From Silene conica (lineage: Eukaryota; Streptophyta; Magnoliopsida; Caryophyllales; Caryophyllaceae): a stretch of 64,000 nt of DNA. Location of the stretch: positions 21,199,703 through 21,263,702 of the forward strand of contig CM055311.2 of the NCBI GenBank assembly GCA_029255685.2, given 5' to 3'. The position numbers and the translations under genes are program-made. The notes below the pieces were generated by a model. The model saw only the letters and a list, made by a program, of their open reading frames with translations, had not been told where the DNA came from and ran no database searches. Below are positions 33,595 to 46,198 of this stretch, one piece after another. How positions within the stretch are numbered: position 1 is the stretch's first letter; every line of letters begins with the position of its first letter.

Positions 33595-36500
33595 ATCACC
33601 CCATCTTTCAAAAAGTTTCGTCCTCGAAACTTAAAAACGGAAATAAGTAAGAAAACAACACTAGCTATCCAAACGTACTACTGGGGTTATGGTAACCCAA
33701 AACTTTATCTTCCAAAAAGGTTTCAAGAAGAAAAAGATTTCCAGGCACAAGTCTTTGTCAATGGACATTGGGATTCTCGTTACGTATTCAAGAGTCCGAC
33801 ATTCCAAATCTGAGACAAGTCCCAAAATTAAATCAGTAAGGTTCAAAATTTAGATTGATTCAGTGTTGATAAGCACAACACAGGTTATCAGATGTCTCCA
33901 ATAACAAGTTCCAGTGGCAATTGACGCTGAAATCCATCAAAGTTGTAAAACATTCGGCTCTTTAAAACCAGGTTTCCCTCAAAATTAACCTTTATCCTCA
34001 AATTCTTGAAAGAGTAAAATTGTAACAATGACAAAAGGTTATTTCCAACGAAAGAGGAAATAGTTTCAAATTTGAAAACAAACAAGACTTTCCAAAAACT
34101 GCAAACTTTCAAGGTTGATAAAGGGGAACAGATCTCAAAAACAGTCACCGGGAGCGCAGAAACAACCATAGAGATTACTTTTGACGCGAAGGATCATAAG
34201 TTTCTAGTTTCACAGCTAACGGAACACACTCGGGAGGATTGAAGGAATGAAAACAACCAGGCTAAAGATCAAGGAAGACGGTAACTCTTGTCAAACATGG
34301 GGGCACTAACCACTCCATCCATAATCAAAACATTGTTACAACGATTCCTAACACGTCCCAAGGAGGACGATTCAAGTGAAGTCTAGATTCACAATGGTTT
34401 TACGACCCCTCTTACCATTATCTCATCCACAGAACAAGGTATTCCTCAACAAGAAGAGATTCCAAACACCTCATTCGACTCACACTAACCTGAATTTTCC
34501 ACAAAAAATGAGGCCAGCTACGTGGATTAGCTCACACTAAAATTCGTTCAACCGCGGTTAAGGATCTCTCACTCAGGGTGGAAGCTTAAGCACATCTCCT
34601 AAGCCAAGGTTCACGCACTTTCAACACTCTAAACCAGAATCCATCACCATAACATCGAACCTCGATATGGTATTCATTATCCTGTAACCTCTTCCCATTG
34701 AGGGACCATAACAAAATTCCATAACCTTAACTTTTAAACAGCTCGATCCCAACAACTTATTACACGAGGTGCTTCGAAATCCTAAATTCCTCAGATTTTA
34801 TTACCACAGTAAACATTCAAATCAAGACCTTACTAGGGTAACAACTTCTCAATCCTCTGGTCTCCAGCCACTTACCAACAATATACATCCCAAAGAAAAG
34901 TTCCAAGGAAGTAACAACCTTCACTCCTGCCGTTTCAATAAGACTTAGTTATTCACATTCCAAGATTCCTCAAATGGTATCCATGAACACCTATAAGTTG
35001 CAAATCCCTACATTATGATTACCTCAAACATCAATGGTTACCTGTCAACCACTATTGAGGTATTATTAAGCCAACGGGCTCCCATTATCCCACAAGTTAT
35101 CATAAACGATTCACCTAACAGTGGTTGTATCTTCCAACTTCAATAAGTGCTTCAATAGTTAAACGTTGAGGTTCAATAAGTAACTCAAGGTCAACACTCA
35201 GTCAGCTCTGTAAGTCCACTTGTAAATGTCTCAACGTACATTCTCACACCGTTACCAATAACTCTCGTTCCTCAAGTTTGTGGTCCTTTCTGCAATTAAG
35301 AAACTCCTCAAGATTAAGTAGCGGTAACTTACCTCGTTCACCTATTTGACAACATCACTATCTTAAGCATGTCCCTCCAAAATCATCTAGGACTTAAAGC
35401 ATCGTATTTAAATCCTCAAATGGTACATCCAAATCCACAGATTCCACTTACATTTAGCCACCTAACACGAAACTCTCAAGGCGGCATACTATCCAATATC
35501 ACCCGAAAATTATTATCACCAACTCTCTCAACCAAATTCTGACAACGCAAAACCAAGCATTCCTCAAGGCATATATCACTACTCCAAAACAAGTCGATCT
35601 CGCCACTAATCTAAATGAAAAGGAACAAGGCTCAAAGAAGAGGAGATGAGATACGAACGTCAGGAACAGACACGACATAGGTCTCGAGGGAGAGACACGG
35701 AAAACAGCTCGAGGAACAACGAGATGACAAGGTAAGTAACTTTAGGCTATGGAATCCAATACAGTTGAAGCCAAGAGCAGAAGGAGAAGCAAGGAAGGAG
35801 AGAAGCGATATAAAGGAATGATTGCGGAAATCTTCCAAGGTGCAGGTCTCTCACTATTCTCACGGGGTTCTCACTTCTTACTTCCCAAATCATGTCATTC
35901 AATTATCGTCTCTCGCAAACCATCTCCTCAAACGATTTATATACCCTAATCTTCCAAACTTTAAACAATATCATCATTACAACTACCTATCCCCAAAAGT
36001 TTGAGATGTCCCATCTCTGCTAGTTCCTCAAACGACAATTCAATAACACTTCCACGCCATCTCACCCGTATACTATATCCACTTTACTTACCTTACTGTC
36101 CACCAGATAACAATTCTTAAACCATTAGATTTTATGAACTTTCATCTCCCGATAAACTACTTTTTTCTATCCACATACTGTGGTGCATCCTTAAATTTCT
36201 CTTAAATTCTTCAATAGATAAACGCTGAGATCCATTAAGTATCCTAGGGTCAAATAGAGATTCACTTCCGCCAAACTTAATTCATAACTCTTCAGGTATT
36301 CAACTATTAAAGCCAATGATTCATATTCCTCAAACAACGGGCCTTTCTCGGCTCAGTCACTCATCTAAGTCAAGTGATACTAACTCACTTCACTCATCCA
36401 CTCATCATCATTAGCATCTTAAAGCTTATTCTTCCAGGTCGCTCTACATCCTCAAGTATCTTATCTAACTCCTTAAACAGTACTTCTCAATCCACAAATT

Positions 36501-37166
36501 TTCAAAATCTAAGCATGGTTCTCAAGATTAAGTCCCACCGAATACTAAGTATACAACTCAACCTTCAAGCAAGTACCCTATCACTCACTTTCACTCTCCC
36601 AATTGGATAGACAACTAGACACTTGGATCATCAAAACATGTCTCTCGATACCCCTTAAGTTTTTCCTCAAATAACAACCTTCTCATCACACGGATTTACT
36701 ATTATACTGTGACTAGTTCCGCAAAATTCTACAAAAGGAAGATTACCTACAAGGCACCTTGAGGAAGCACGAAACAAGGTTAAGTTGAAAAGGTATGAAG
36801 ATCTGTTCAAGTAAGATAGACAAATATTCTAAAAGAAGGATGTGCATCAGGAGTTATCAAAGGAGGTGATGCACAAAGAAAGAGGAGTATTTTCAAGGCT
36901 CAGAAACATTCTCCAACAGTAGCACGAATCTTCTATCTTTGGTAGAAACTCCGGTCTCCATCGCCAAATGAATAAGCCCACGGTTAATCGATTGAAAGAT
37001 ATAAAAGTAAAATCAATGACAATCAACAAACACGTTAGAGCCTAATAAAAGCAATCACAAAACAGACTACAAAATAAGTCCTTAAATCTACCCCATCTCT
37101 CATTCATTATTCGATCATATGGTCAAGTTAAGGTTATGGGTTACATGAGTGCGTTGGGAGCGATAA
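33595..37166 (-). other. Non-coding internal region of element B
   Basis: Minus-strand PPT-like CTTTTTGAAAGATGGGGTGAT next to the 3' LTR. No gag or pol motif in any frame. Blocks such as 33744-33830 match the internal region of H at 57570-57650. A 9-bp perfect hairpin (TGTGCATCA 36841-36849 with TGATGCACA 36867-36875) lies near the 5' end. Confidence 0.8.
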
Positions 37167-37179
37167 CGCTCTGATACCA
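37167..37179 (-). other. Primer binding site of element B
   Basis: Minus-strand TGGTATCAGAGCG, two bases from the 5' LTR. Confidence 0.92.
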
Positions 37180-37181
37180 AC

Positions 37182-39967
37182 TGTAAAACCCCTCGTCGCA
37201 GCGGAAAAATAAAACATACAAACATGCCAAAATTTACGCGGAATTTAAACTTTAACATGCATGATAAACGAGGCGAATTAAAACTAAATTGTACAAACTG
37301 ATATAAACCAAAACATAGATAAATATATGTCTAAGTACGAAAAATATAAATACAAAACAGCCTGGGATGGCACATCCCTACAGGCACTCAAGTATGAAAT
37401 CCAAAACTAGGTCTAGCTAACGATAGAAATGATAAGTCAATGATGAAAGGATCATCGCTCGCTAGCCTCCTATAACCCACCATCAACCTGTCGTCTACCT
37501 ACATACATGAAAACATGTACGTCACAATCAGTGGGGATTGACTAGAGTTCTCCTAGCCACCTATTGTTAACGACAAGTAACACAAAAAGCATCCAACATA
37601 CTCCAGCATTTATAACATGTGAAGCATATATATATCAATATCTCAACTTTCATATTATCATGCAATATTATGCAAAGGCTCTCAACTAACTTCGGAAACT
37701 ATTTGAAAGGAGAGCCGGTTTCCCTTCTGGTTGCCCGACCGGGGGTCTTTCAATCCAAACCGTTTACGAAATCAGACTAAGAGTCGTCCAATACCTTGGA
37801 CGAACAGTTCTACGATATACAACACTCTATATAAACACAATCAATCAGCAACATCTGACACTGTACCCCTAATCAGGCAAGCAGATGCAATCAACAATGT
37901 CTAGAACCTACCCCTACTGAGGCAAGAACTAGACACAATCAGTAGTGCCCAAGTCACACCCCTGCTCAGGTAAACTTGGTAAACAAAAAAGCAAGCATAC
38001 ACTCGTGAACCCCTGCTCAGGCACGAGTGGATACCAATCAACTAATAATGGTTCATTGACCCTGCTCAGTCGTGACCATTACCCTTCGTAATGAAATTGG
38101 GATCCCAACTCAGACCCAACCCACCACGGTCATACAAACTCACGGTAGAATAGCGGTCCCTGCTCAGACATATTCCTACCGCAACAACCATACAGGTGAC
38201 GGTTCAGCGGTCCCTGCTCAAACATGCCCGTCACGCCACAAACACTCACATGTCAAGCTAGAGGATCCCTGCTCAGATCATAACTTGACATGCATACAAA
38301 CATCAGCACATATCGTACTCTAGCGGTCCCTGCTCAGACATATTCCGATATGTACTACTACCAAATCCTTAGTCCTAACTTTACTGACCTCTAAACAACA
38401 CTTAATTGACCCTGGAACTAAGTTAAGGGAGAGTCGGTTTCCCTTTCGGTTACCCGACCGGGGGGGTCTCTATCCTCACTCGATTCCCGAACTCAATATA
38501 GTGCCGCCCGTACTACGGGGACCACAAACACACGTATAAAGCATACGGAACAAGTCTCAAGCAAATCGGACAAGCCGATCAAAAGTTAAAGCGGTTTTAA
38601 TGAGAACAAGGCTCTCAGCCGGTGCCAGACCGTCTGTCGGTCAGCCGGTTGGGAATCCCATTCCCCTTACTTCTACACTTTTTACAAAAAATGAGAATGG
38701 ATCCTTAGCCGGCCGACCGGCCGCCGGCCAACCGGCTAGGAATCCACTCCTAGCTTTCTTTTCTCAAAAACGAACAACCAAGAGGGTCTCTGAGCCGGTC
38801 GACCAGCGGCCGACCACCCGGCTCAGAGCCCTTTCACAATTGTCCTAAAATCCGCAAAAACACCAAAGACTGCCTCTGAGCCAGCCGACCGACTGCCGGT
38901 GTGCATGCTGTTTCAGAGTCCCTAAACGCTATTTTCGCCATTTTGACTATTGTTCTAAACTTCAACAAATCGATATAATTCTTAAAAATCGCAACAACAC
39001 AAGTTTCCCAGCATATTAAACATATATGTGAACCAAAATCAAGCATAAATTCCAACAATAAACCCATATGAAGATCAAACTTTGTAATCGTCTTAACTTT
39101 GCAAAAACTGAAAATGAGCATAAAAACATATGAATCATCATCAAACTTTAATTAAATCATGTGAAGAACATGTGAAACGAATTTCTAACATATTACTAAA
39201 CTCATATGCCAACAACAACTCAAAAATCAGAAACCACAAGCAAGAACAACATAAATTGTGCTACTTAACAAAAAGGCCGAGTTACTCATCGAAGTCACCT
39301 TTACTTAGCGACAACTTCGAGATCTTGTTCAATAATCACCAAGTCCTCTTCCGGGCTTACACAAACACCGTCTAAAACAACAAAACATCAAAACTATTCA
39401 CGAATTTCGAAACTACAAGAGCAGGCCGAAATTGTGACGGAAAAATTATGAGATAAAACTTACCTAGAAAGAAGGAGGGCGAGAAGTGGAATCCGTAGCC
39501 GCGAAAATCGTCTCAATCGGATAAGAAACGAAGATTCTATGAGCATTTTAAGATTGAAGGAAAAATTCACAAGAATGTGTTTGTTGTTATGTTTTCAATC
39601 TGAAAAATTAAATGAAAGATGGAGGTAGAGGATAAAGGAGTTAGGGTTTTGTGAGGAAAAAGAGGGGAAATTGGTCCATTAACAAGTTAGGCCCATAAGA
39701 CAAGTTATAAGACAGTTTAAGCTAAGAACACCGACTTAAGGTCACTATAAACTTAAGACGATATAAATATTTTCCAGACTATGATATTAAATTGCTAAGA
39801 CGTAAATTACGCAATTAAATGAAATCTTATCTAAATAATTTAAAATATTCTCACATAAATTAATCAGTTATTTAAATGAAATTCCAAAATTACGAAATAT
39901 AAATTATTTCTCGAACTTGAACTTAAAATCTTTAAACTTCCAAGTCCCGAAATATTGGGATGTTACA
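37182..39967 (-). repeat. 5' LTR of element B
   Basis: 2786 bp, TGTAAAACCCCTCG...GGGATGTTACA on the plus strand. Stem-loop array about 37849-38350 and four GC palindromes about 38609-38925. One palindrome unit present in the sister LTR is missing here, with the breakpoints inside the palindromes. Confidence 0.95.
37849..38350 (-). repeat. Hairpin array in 5' LTR of B
   Basis: Same units as 31392-31893 with a few substitutions. At the third unit this copy keeps a perfect stem (CCAAGT with ACTTGG) where the sister copy has one mismatch. Confidence 0.9.
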
Positions 39968-39972
39968 TAAAG

Positions 39973-40616
39973 AGTACTGTTTATCTTATGAGTTTATTGT
40001 TAGTCCAAGTAATTGGACGGCTCTTCCTGAGTTCGGAAATTGGTTTGAGGAGAAAGACCCCCCGGCCGGGCAACCGGAAGGGAGACCGGCTCTCGCCTCA
40101 AATAGTTTCCGAAGTTGGTTAAGAGTTTTGCATAGTGATGCATGTTGATGTGAAGGATGAAGTATACTTCGCATGTTGTGATGTTGGAGTATGTTGGATG
40201 ATTATACTTATGTGTTACGTGTTATTGACAATAGGTGGCTAGAAGAACTCTAGACACTCCCCACTGATTGTGGCGTACATGTTTTCATGTATGTAGGTAC
40301 ATGTTGGTTGATAGAGGGGTTTACTGAGGCTAGCGAGCGATGATCCAATCATCGATCACATACATTTTATCGTTTAGCTAGACCTAGACTTTTGTTATAC
40401 ATTTGATGCCCGTAGGGATATGCTATCCCGGGCTGCAGTTTTGTACTTGTGGTTTTTGTACTTAGACTTATATACTTATCTATGTTTTTATTTATTTTCG
40501 CATGTATAGTTTTTTTAATTCACCTTGTACCTTTCAAGCATGTTAAAGTTTAAATTCCGCGCAAATTTTGGCCTGTTTGTATGTTTATATTTTCCGCTGC
40601 GACGAGGGGTTCTACA
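39973..40616 (+). repeat. LTR of element C, right piece
   Basis: Resumes the LTR after element B. Contains a bracket motif (about 40055-40100), the GCTAGCGAGCGATGAT block at 40331-40346, and ends GACGAGGGGTTCTACA. Confidence 0.9.
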
Positions 40617-40618
40617 GT

Positions 40619-40631
40619 TGGTATTAGAGCG
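40619..40631 (+). other. Primer binding site of element C (one mismatch)
   Basis: TGGTATTAGAGCG, the initiator tRNA-Met site with one C to T change. Confidence 0.85.
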
Positions 40632-40783
40632 TTATCGCTCCCGACACACTCATGTATCCCCCAACCTTAACTTGACCATATAATTGAATAATGAATGAGA
40701 GATGGGGTAGATTTAAGGACTTATTATTGTAGTCTGTTTGTGCCTGCTATTTGTTAAGCTAACACATGTTTCTCTTTTGAAGG

Positions 40784-40924
40784 ATGGTGAGAGCTTCTAA
40801 TGTGGATAATACTATAATGCAAGCGCTTCTCCAGGTTCTTGAGAACCAACGGACACAAGCTAAAGTTGTTCCTCCTTCTCCTCCGCATGTTAACGATGCT
40901 GATAGGCCTGGTGGCTTCTCCTAG
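40784..40924 (+). CDS. Short leader frame of element C gag, ending in TAG
   Basis: ATG at 40784 opens a 46-codon frame (MVRASNVDNTIMQALLQVLE...) that ends GGFS-TAG at 40922-40924. The gag core continues in the same frame right after the stop. Element H has the same arrangement with the same N-terminal sequence and a TGA at the same codon. It may be the true gag start with a nonsense mutation or a conserved short frame; see findings. Confidence 0.6.
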   Translation: MVRASNVDNTIMQALLQVLENQRTQAKVVPPSPPHVNDADRPGGFS

Positions 40925-43900
40925 ATTGCCACTCAGATGTTTAGGAGCCATGCTAAGACTTACGGTGGGGAAGTAGATCCAGCCTTATCAGAATGGTTCA
41001 GAGATATGGAGAGGAGCTTCTCCATGTACTCAGTTGTTAGGGAGGATAGGGTGCGATTAGTCGCTCACTTTCTGACACTTGAGGCAGACCGATGGTGTAC
41101 TCTTACTGGTCCGACTTTTCTCCTTGATCCGATGTTTGATTGGGACATGTCCAAAGACAAGATAGAGACCCTCTTCTACCCAAATAAGCTTCGTGCTCAA
41201 AGGCTGAAAGAATTCATGGATCTGAAACAGGGAAAGATGACGGTGCAAGAGTTCACGGACAAGTTTAATCAGTTGGCTCACTTTGCTTCTCGATTCGTGA
41301 CGGATGAATCGGAGAGAGTCTACTTCTACAGAGGGAAGCTAGGACCCCGCATCGAGAATATGGTTTGCAGAGATTCTACTTCCTTCGTGGAGGTGTACGA
41401 CGACGCCATTTGGGCTGAGAGCTCAATTAAGGCTATTGATGCTGAGACTCGTGCTGTTTCTGCTAGTGCTTCTTCGCACTAAAGGTCTACTTATCAGGAC
41501 AAGCGACCTTTTGTTCCATCTACTGCTGCACCTACTTCTCCGAAGAAGAGGTTTGAGATGTTTGTCGCTCCAGTCTCTAAGACCATTGTTTATACAGAGA
41601 CCTCGACGGATAAGTGCAACCGTTGTGGTAATGCTCCTCATCCTGGTTTTGATTGCTACAGACAGGCGTACAAGTGCTACAATTGTAACGGATTTGGGCA
41701 TAGATCGTTTGAGTGTCCGGAGAGGAACACTGCACTAGGCAAGGCTGCCACTGCTGCTGTAGCTACTCGAGGGAACAAGGCACTAGGCAAGACTGAGGCC
41801 AATCCGGATATCATTGCTGGTATATTTTCTGTCCTCGGTGCTGAGTGCTTGATCTTATTTGATACTGGTGCTTTATTGTCTTTCATATCGACTCAGTATG
41901 CCGATACGCTAGCTCTGAAGTCTTCTATTTGTGAGGAGACTTCTATCTCATTGCCTTACGGAGACGTTTTCTCCTGCTCTTCTTCCCATAGGGATGTTCT
42001 CATTGTGATTGGTTACGCCACATTTCCAGCGAACTTGCTGAGGTTTCCTCTCGAGGAATTTGACATTATCCTTGGTATGGATTGGTTGTCTCGGTACCAT
42101 GCGCGTTTCGAGTGTCGCGACCAGAAAATCTGTCTGAGGAGTCCTACAGGAATTCGTGTTTCCTACAAGGGAACTCGCCCCCGAAAGGGTGTTCGCGTCA
42201 TTTCTTTAATGAAAGCTTATTATATTCTTAGGAAGGGTTGCCAAGCCTTCTTGTGTGTTGTTTCATCCGCGAAGCCTTCATTGCCAAAGCTTGAAGATGT
42301 AGCCATTGTTCGAGAGTTTCCATATGTGTTTCCAGAAGAGTTGCCGGGTATACCTCCTGAGAGAGATGTTGAGTTTACGATCGAGCTTGTACCTGGTACC
42401 AGACCTATATCTAAGGCTCCATATCGTATGGCTCCGCTTGAATTGAAGGAACTGAAACAGCAATTGGAAGATATGATTGGGAAGGGATTTATCTGACCGA
42501 GTGCCTCTCCTTGGGGTGCTCCAGTGCTTTTTGTCAAGAAGAAAGATGGATCTATGAGATTGTGTATCGACTACAGAGAACTGAACAGAGTTACGGTGAA
42601 GAACCGTTACCCTTTACCTAGGATTGATGATCTATTCGATCAGCTTCGTGGTGCCTCCAGATTTTCCAAGATTGATCTACGGTCAGGGTATCACCAGATT
42701 CCAGTTCGAGAGGCTGACATTGCAAAGACTGCTTTCCGTACTCGATATGGACACTTCGAGTTCATGGTCATGCCATTTGGGTTGACCAATGCTCCTGCGA
42801 TATTCATGGATCAGATGAATAGGACATTCACCGAGTACTTGGACACTTGCGTTGTGGTGTTCATTGATGACATCCTGATATATTCGAAGACTGATGAAGA
42901 ACACGCCGAACATATTCGCTTCGTACTCGAGATTCTGTGCCGTCAGAAGTGGTTTGCCAAATTTTCGAAGTGCGAGTTCTGGTTGTCTCAGGTTGTCTTT
43001 TTGGGGCATGTCATCTCTAGTGAGGGTGTTATGGTTGATCCCTCCAAGATAGAGGCTGTTAAAGATTGGGAGAGTCCCAAAGATGTTGGAGAAATCCGTA
43101 GTTTCCTTGGATTGGCAGGTTACTACCGACGGTTCGTGAAAGACTTTTCTAGACTTGCTCGTCCGATGACTCAGTTGCTGAAGAAGGAAACCAAATTTGT
43201 GTGGACTGTTAGCTGTGAGAGTTCGTTCCAGGAACTGAAGACTAGCCTGACGACCGCTCCAGTGCTTACTCTTCCAGAAGATGGGGTTGATTTCGATGTC
43301 TACTGTGTTGCTTCCATGCTTGGGCTAGGTTGTGTACTGATGTAGAGTGGGAAGGTGATAGCCTATTCCTCCAGACAGCTGCGGGTTCATGAGGTGAACT
43401 ACCCTACACACGACGTTGAGTTAGCCGCAGTCGTTCATGCTCTGAAGATGTGGCGTCATTACCTCATTAGTGCTTATTGCCGTATTTTCACCGACCATAA
43501 GAGCTTGAAGTACATTTTTACTCAGAAGGATCTTAATATGAGGCAGCGTCGTTGGCTAGAGTTAGTCAAGGACTACGACATCGAGTTGTTGTATCATGAG
43601 GGTAAGGCCAATGTTGTTGCTGATGCGCTTAGCCGCAAGACTTCTCATTTGTTGAGTGCTATTTGAGTGTTGCCAGATGAGCTTTGTTCTGAGTTCCGTA
43701 AGTTGAGGCTAGAGATGGTTGTTAGTGGATTCAATTAGTTAGATGCGATGTCTGCTGAGCCGAATTTGTATTGGGAAATTCGCAAGAGTTTGCCTACAGA
43801 TGCGACTTTCAGGAATTTGAGGCTAAGATTGCTAGTGGTGAGGCTAAGGACTTTGTGATTGGTTATGACAGTTTTCTTCGTTTCCGAGGCCGAATGTTTG

Positions 43901-44232
43901 TTCCTGATGCTCCTAGTTTGGGAAAGAGAGTGTTGGATGAGGCTCATTTTCCCCTTATTCGATTCATCCTGGTGGCGGGAAGATGCATAAGGATCTTAGG
44001 CTTTTGTTTTGCTGGCCTGGGATGAAGAAGGACATCATGAGTTACGTGAGTAAGTGCTTGACTTTTCAGCAGGTGAAGATTGAGCATAAGAGACCTGGTG
44101 GTCTGCTTCAGCCGCTCCATGAAACTCAGTGGAAATGGGAGTGCATCTCCATGGACTTCGTGACCGCTCTACCAAAGACGGTTGGCGGTAAGGATGCCAT
44201 TTGGGTAGTAGTCGACATATTGACAAAGTGTG
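40925..44232 (+). pseudogene. Element C gag-pol, nonsense-riddled and 3'-truncated
   Basis: Gag core from MFRSHAKTYGGEVDPALSEW (40937); zinc knuckles CNRCGNAPHPGFDC and CYNCNGFGHRSFEC (about 41615-41715); protease LFDTGALLSF (about 41860); RT with [27 protein letters not shown] and FIDD (about 42865); RNase H ([19 protein letters not shown]); integrase zinc domain (KCLTF) and first catalytic Asp (SMDFVTALP). Up to 43740 everything is in one frame broken only by stops at 41480, 42494, 43343, 43664 and 43736. Frameshifts occur near 43800 and 43960. Integrase is cut at about 44232, at DILTKCA. Confidence 0.92.
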
Positions 44233-45198
44233 CTAGAGGATCCCTGCTCAGATCATATCTTGACGTGCATACAAACATCAGCACATATCGTACTCTAGCG
44301 GTCCCTGCTCAGACATATTCCGATATATACTTCAACCAAAACCTTAGTCCTAATCTTTATAGACCTCTAACAACACTTAATTGATCCCGGGAACTAAGTT
44401 GAGGGAGAGTCGGTTTCCCTTTCGGTTACCCGACCGAGGGGTCTCTATCCTCACTCCATTCCCGAACCCAATATAGTGCCGCCCGAACCTCGGGGACCTT
44501 AAACACACATAAGCATATAAGAGAAAGGCCAAGTTCAATAACAACCGATAACAACCTAAGACTTTCCTCTACAAGTCTAAGGGTCACCTAGCCTATTCAA
44601 CTAGCTAAGTCCACTAAGTCTCCTAAACTAACTTAGGAAATTAAAAGCTTAAGATAAGAAACAACCACCTTAAGACTATAAATAAATACTTGCTAGCTAT
44701 TGCCCACTACAATTCAAGTATACATAAATCAACATATGATACTAAATCATACTATAAAACTAGTATAGAAACCATGTAACTAAACACGCACAAGCTACGA
44801 GCAAACAGCCGAGGCCCGTGAAACCGCAGCCTGCGCAAAACAGACCACAGGCCTGCGGTGAATGCCGCTGCCTACGGTATTCACTGCAGACTGCGATGCT
44901 GTTCTTGCACAGCACGAAACCAGTCCCAAATTCGCCATTATCGATTTTCAAGCATTTCTCAAGCAATATGTCAACTAATCTACAACATATAAATGTCCCA
45001 AACAATCCCAATTGAACCTCTTATACAATCTTAAACAAAATCAAACAATTAAACAAGTATAACAACAAAAATCCCAAATGATACCGATCTCAATGTATAC
45101 TCACAAATTCCACTTAAACCATGAATTCAACACAATTCTTCCACAATAACATCATAAGGAGCATAAAGAAGATAAAAGCAAGCCTAAACATGTTCCTA

Positions 45199-46198
45199 TG
45201 TGGGGAATAAAGCATGTATTCGCCCCAAACTTGCAGGATTATAATGAAACATACAATTGTGTTTATAGTCATAAGATTAAAAGGATAAGAAAAGAAGTAC
45301 AACCTTTGGTCCTTGTGCGAAAGGCCTAAGAACAGGAATTAACACAAATTCCCTCCTATAACTTGCACCCAAGACTTAGAATGAGACGTGGCCGCGTGTG
45401 CTAGAAATCCTCTCCAACTGCCTTGCAATATTGAGAGAGCTATTTAGGTTTTAGATGTGAGATCTGAGGTTTTGGGAGAAGAAAACTCTCAAAACCCTAA
45501 TTTTTCCTTGAGATTTGTTTAAACAGTGAAACAAGAGTCACTGACATAAGGAGAGTCCTCCTCCTTATGTAGTTGTTTTGGCCGAAAATTCTAATAGGGT
45601 AGGAGTGGGCTTTCCACTCTTACCTTATTCTAATTCGTGATTCGACCCATTTAGCTATAAGTTATTCGCGGGATTTTAATTATAAATCGTAACATGTTAT
45701 CAGATATTAATACAGTCGATATATTAATAATGGTCTGACAAAATACGATATTGTATAATTACCCAAATTAATATAACTGTTTATATTAATACGCGAATAC
45801 AATATTTAATTAAATATATAACCGTTTATATTTAATTTACGAATTAATCATGTAATCCGTATTAGCTAAAATTATTTAATCCGTATTAAATAATCATCTC
45901 AACATCTTATTGACTAATTTAATAGTCAATACCTCTGACTAACTGTTTAGTCGTATCCGGCATAAATGTGACTGTATTTTCATACCTTCACATCTCTCAA
46001 ACGTGTCCTATAGGCGTGACGTATAGGGACCAGTTGATCACCGCCATCCGTATGACAATAACGTCAAACTTATCTAGCAAGCCAACCGTTATTGATAAAC
46101 GTGGATCAACTGGTAATAATACAAAAGTATGCCCTTGTGATCCTTAAAGAGATTTAATAAGTCATTGTACTTAATTGTCAAGGACACCAGCCCCAACA
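45199..46198 (-). repeat. 3' LTR of young Copia
   Basis: 1000 bp, TGTGGGGAATA...GCCCCAACA on the plus strand. The two differences from the 5' LTR that I find are at about 45433 (A/G) and 46014 (C/T). Confidence 0.97.

Larger units (their letters stand above)
21644..39967 (-). mobile_element. Element B: non-autonomous Ty3 (LARD-like), carrying nested element A
   Basis: Minus strand, flanked by TAAAG (21639-21643 and 39968-39972). Without the nested element A it is about 9.2 kb: 3' LTR (21644-21651 plus 30787-33594), 3.6-kb internal region and 5' LTR (37182-39967). The internal region has a PBS and PPT but no gag or pol reading frame, as in large retrotransposon derivatives. LTR ends, hairpin arrays and part of the internal region are shared with H and C, which would supply proteins. 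Confidence 0.95.
19701..44232 (+). mobile_element. Element C: Ty3 chromovirus with LTR between two internal regions (host of nested B and A)
   Basis: Plus strand. 19701-19774 is the tail of a pol frame (HFD then TGA at 19708-19710) plus PPT. An LTR follows (19775-21643 and 39973-40616), then a PBS, gag and pol up to the integrase, which is cut off at 44232. Internal sequence on both sides of one LTR is the signature of a tandem recombinant, not a simple insertion. The LTR is interrupted by element B (TAAAG duplicated). Neither outer end is preserved, so no target duplication can be checked. Confidence 0.8.

Noticed and set aside
33436..33813. 125-codon frame
   Set aside because: It crosses the LTR-internal boundary of B and has no recognisable content.
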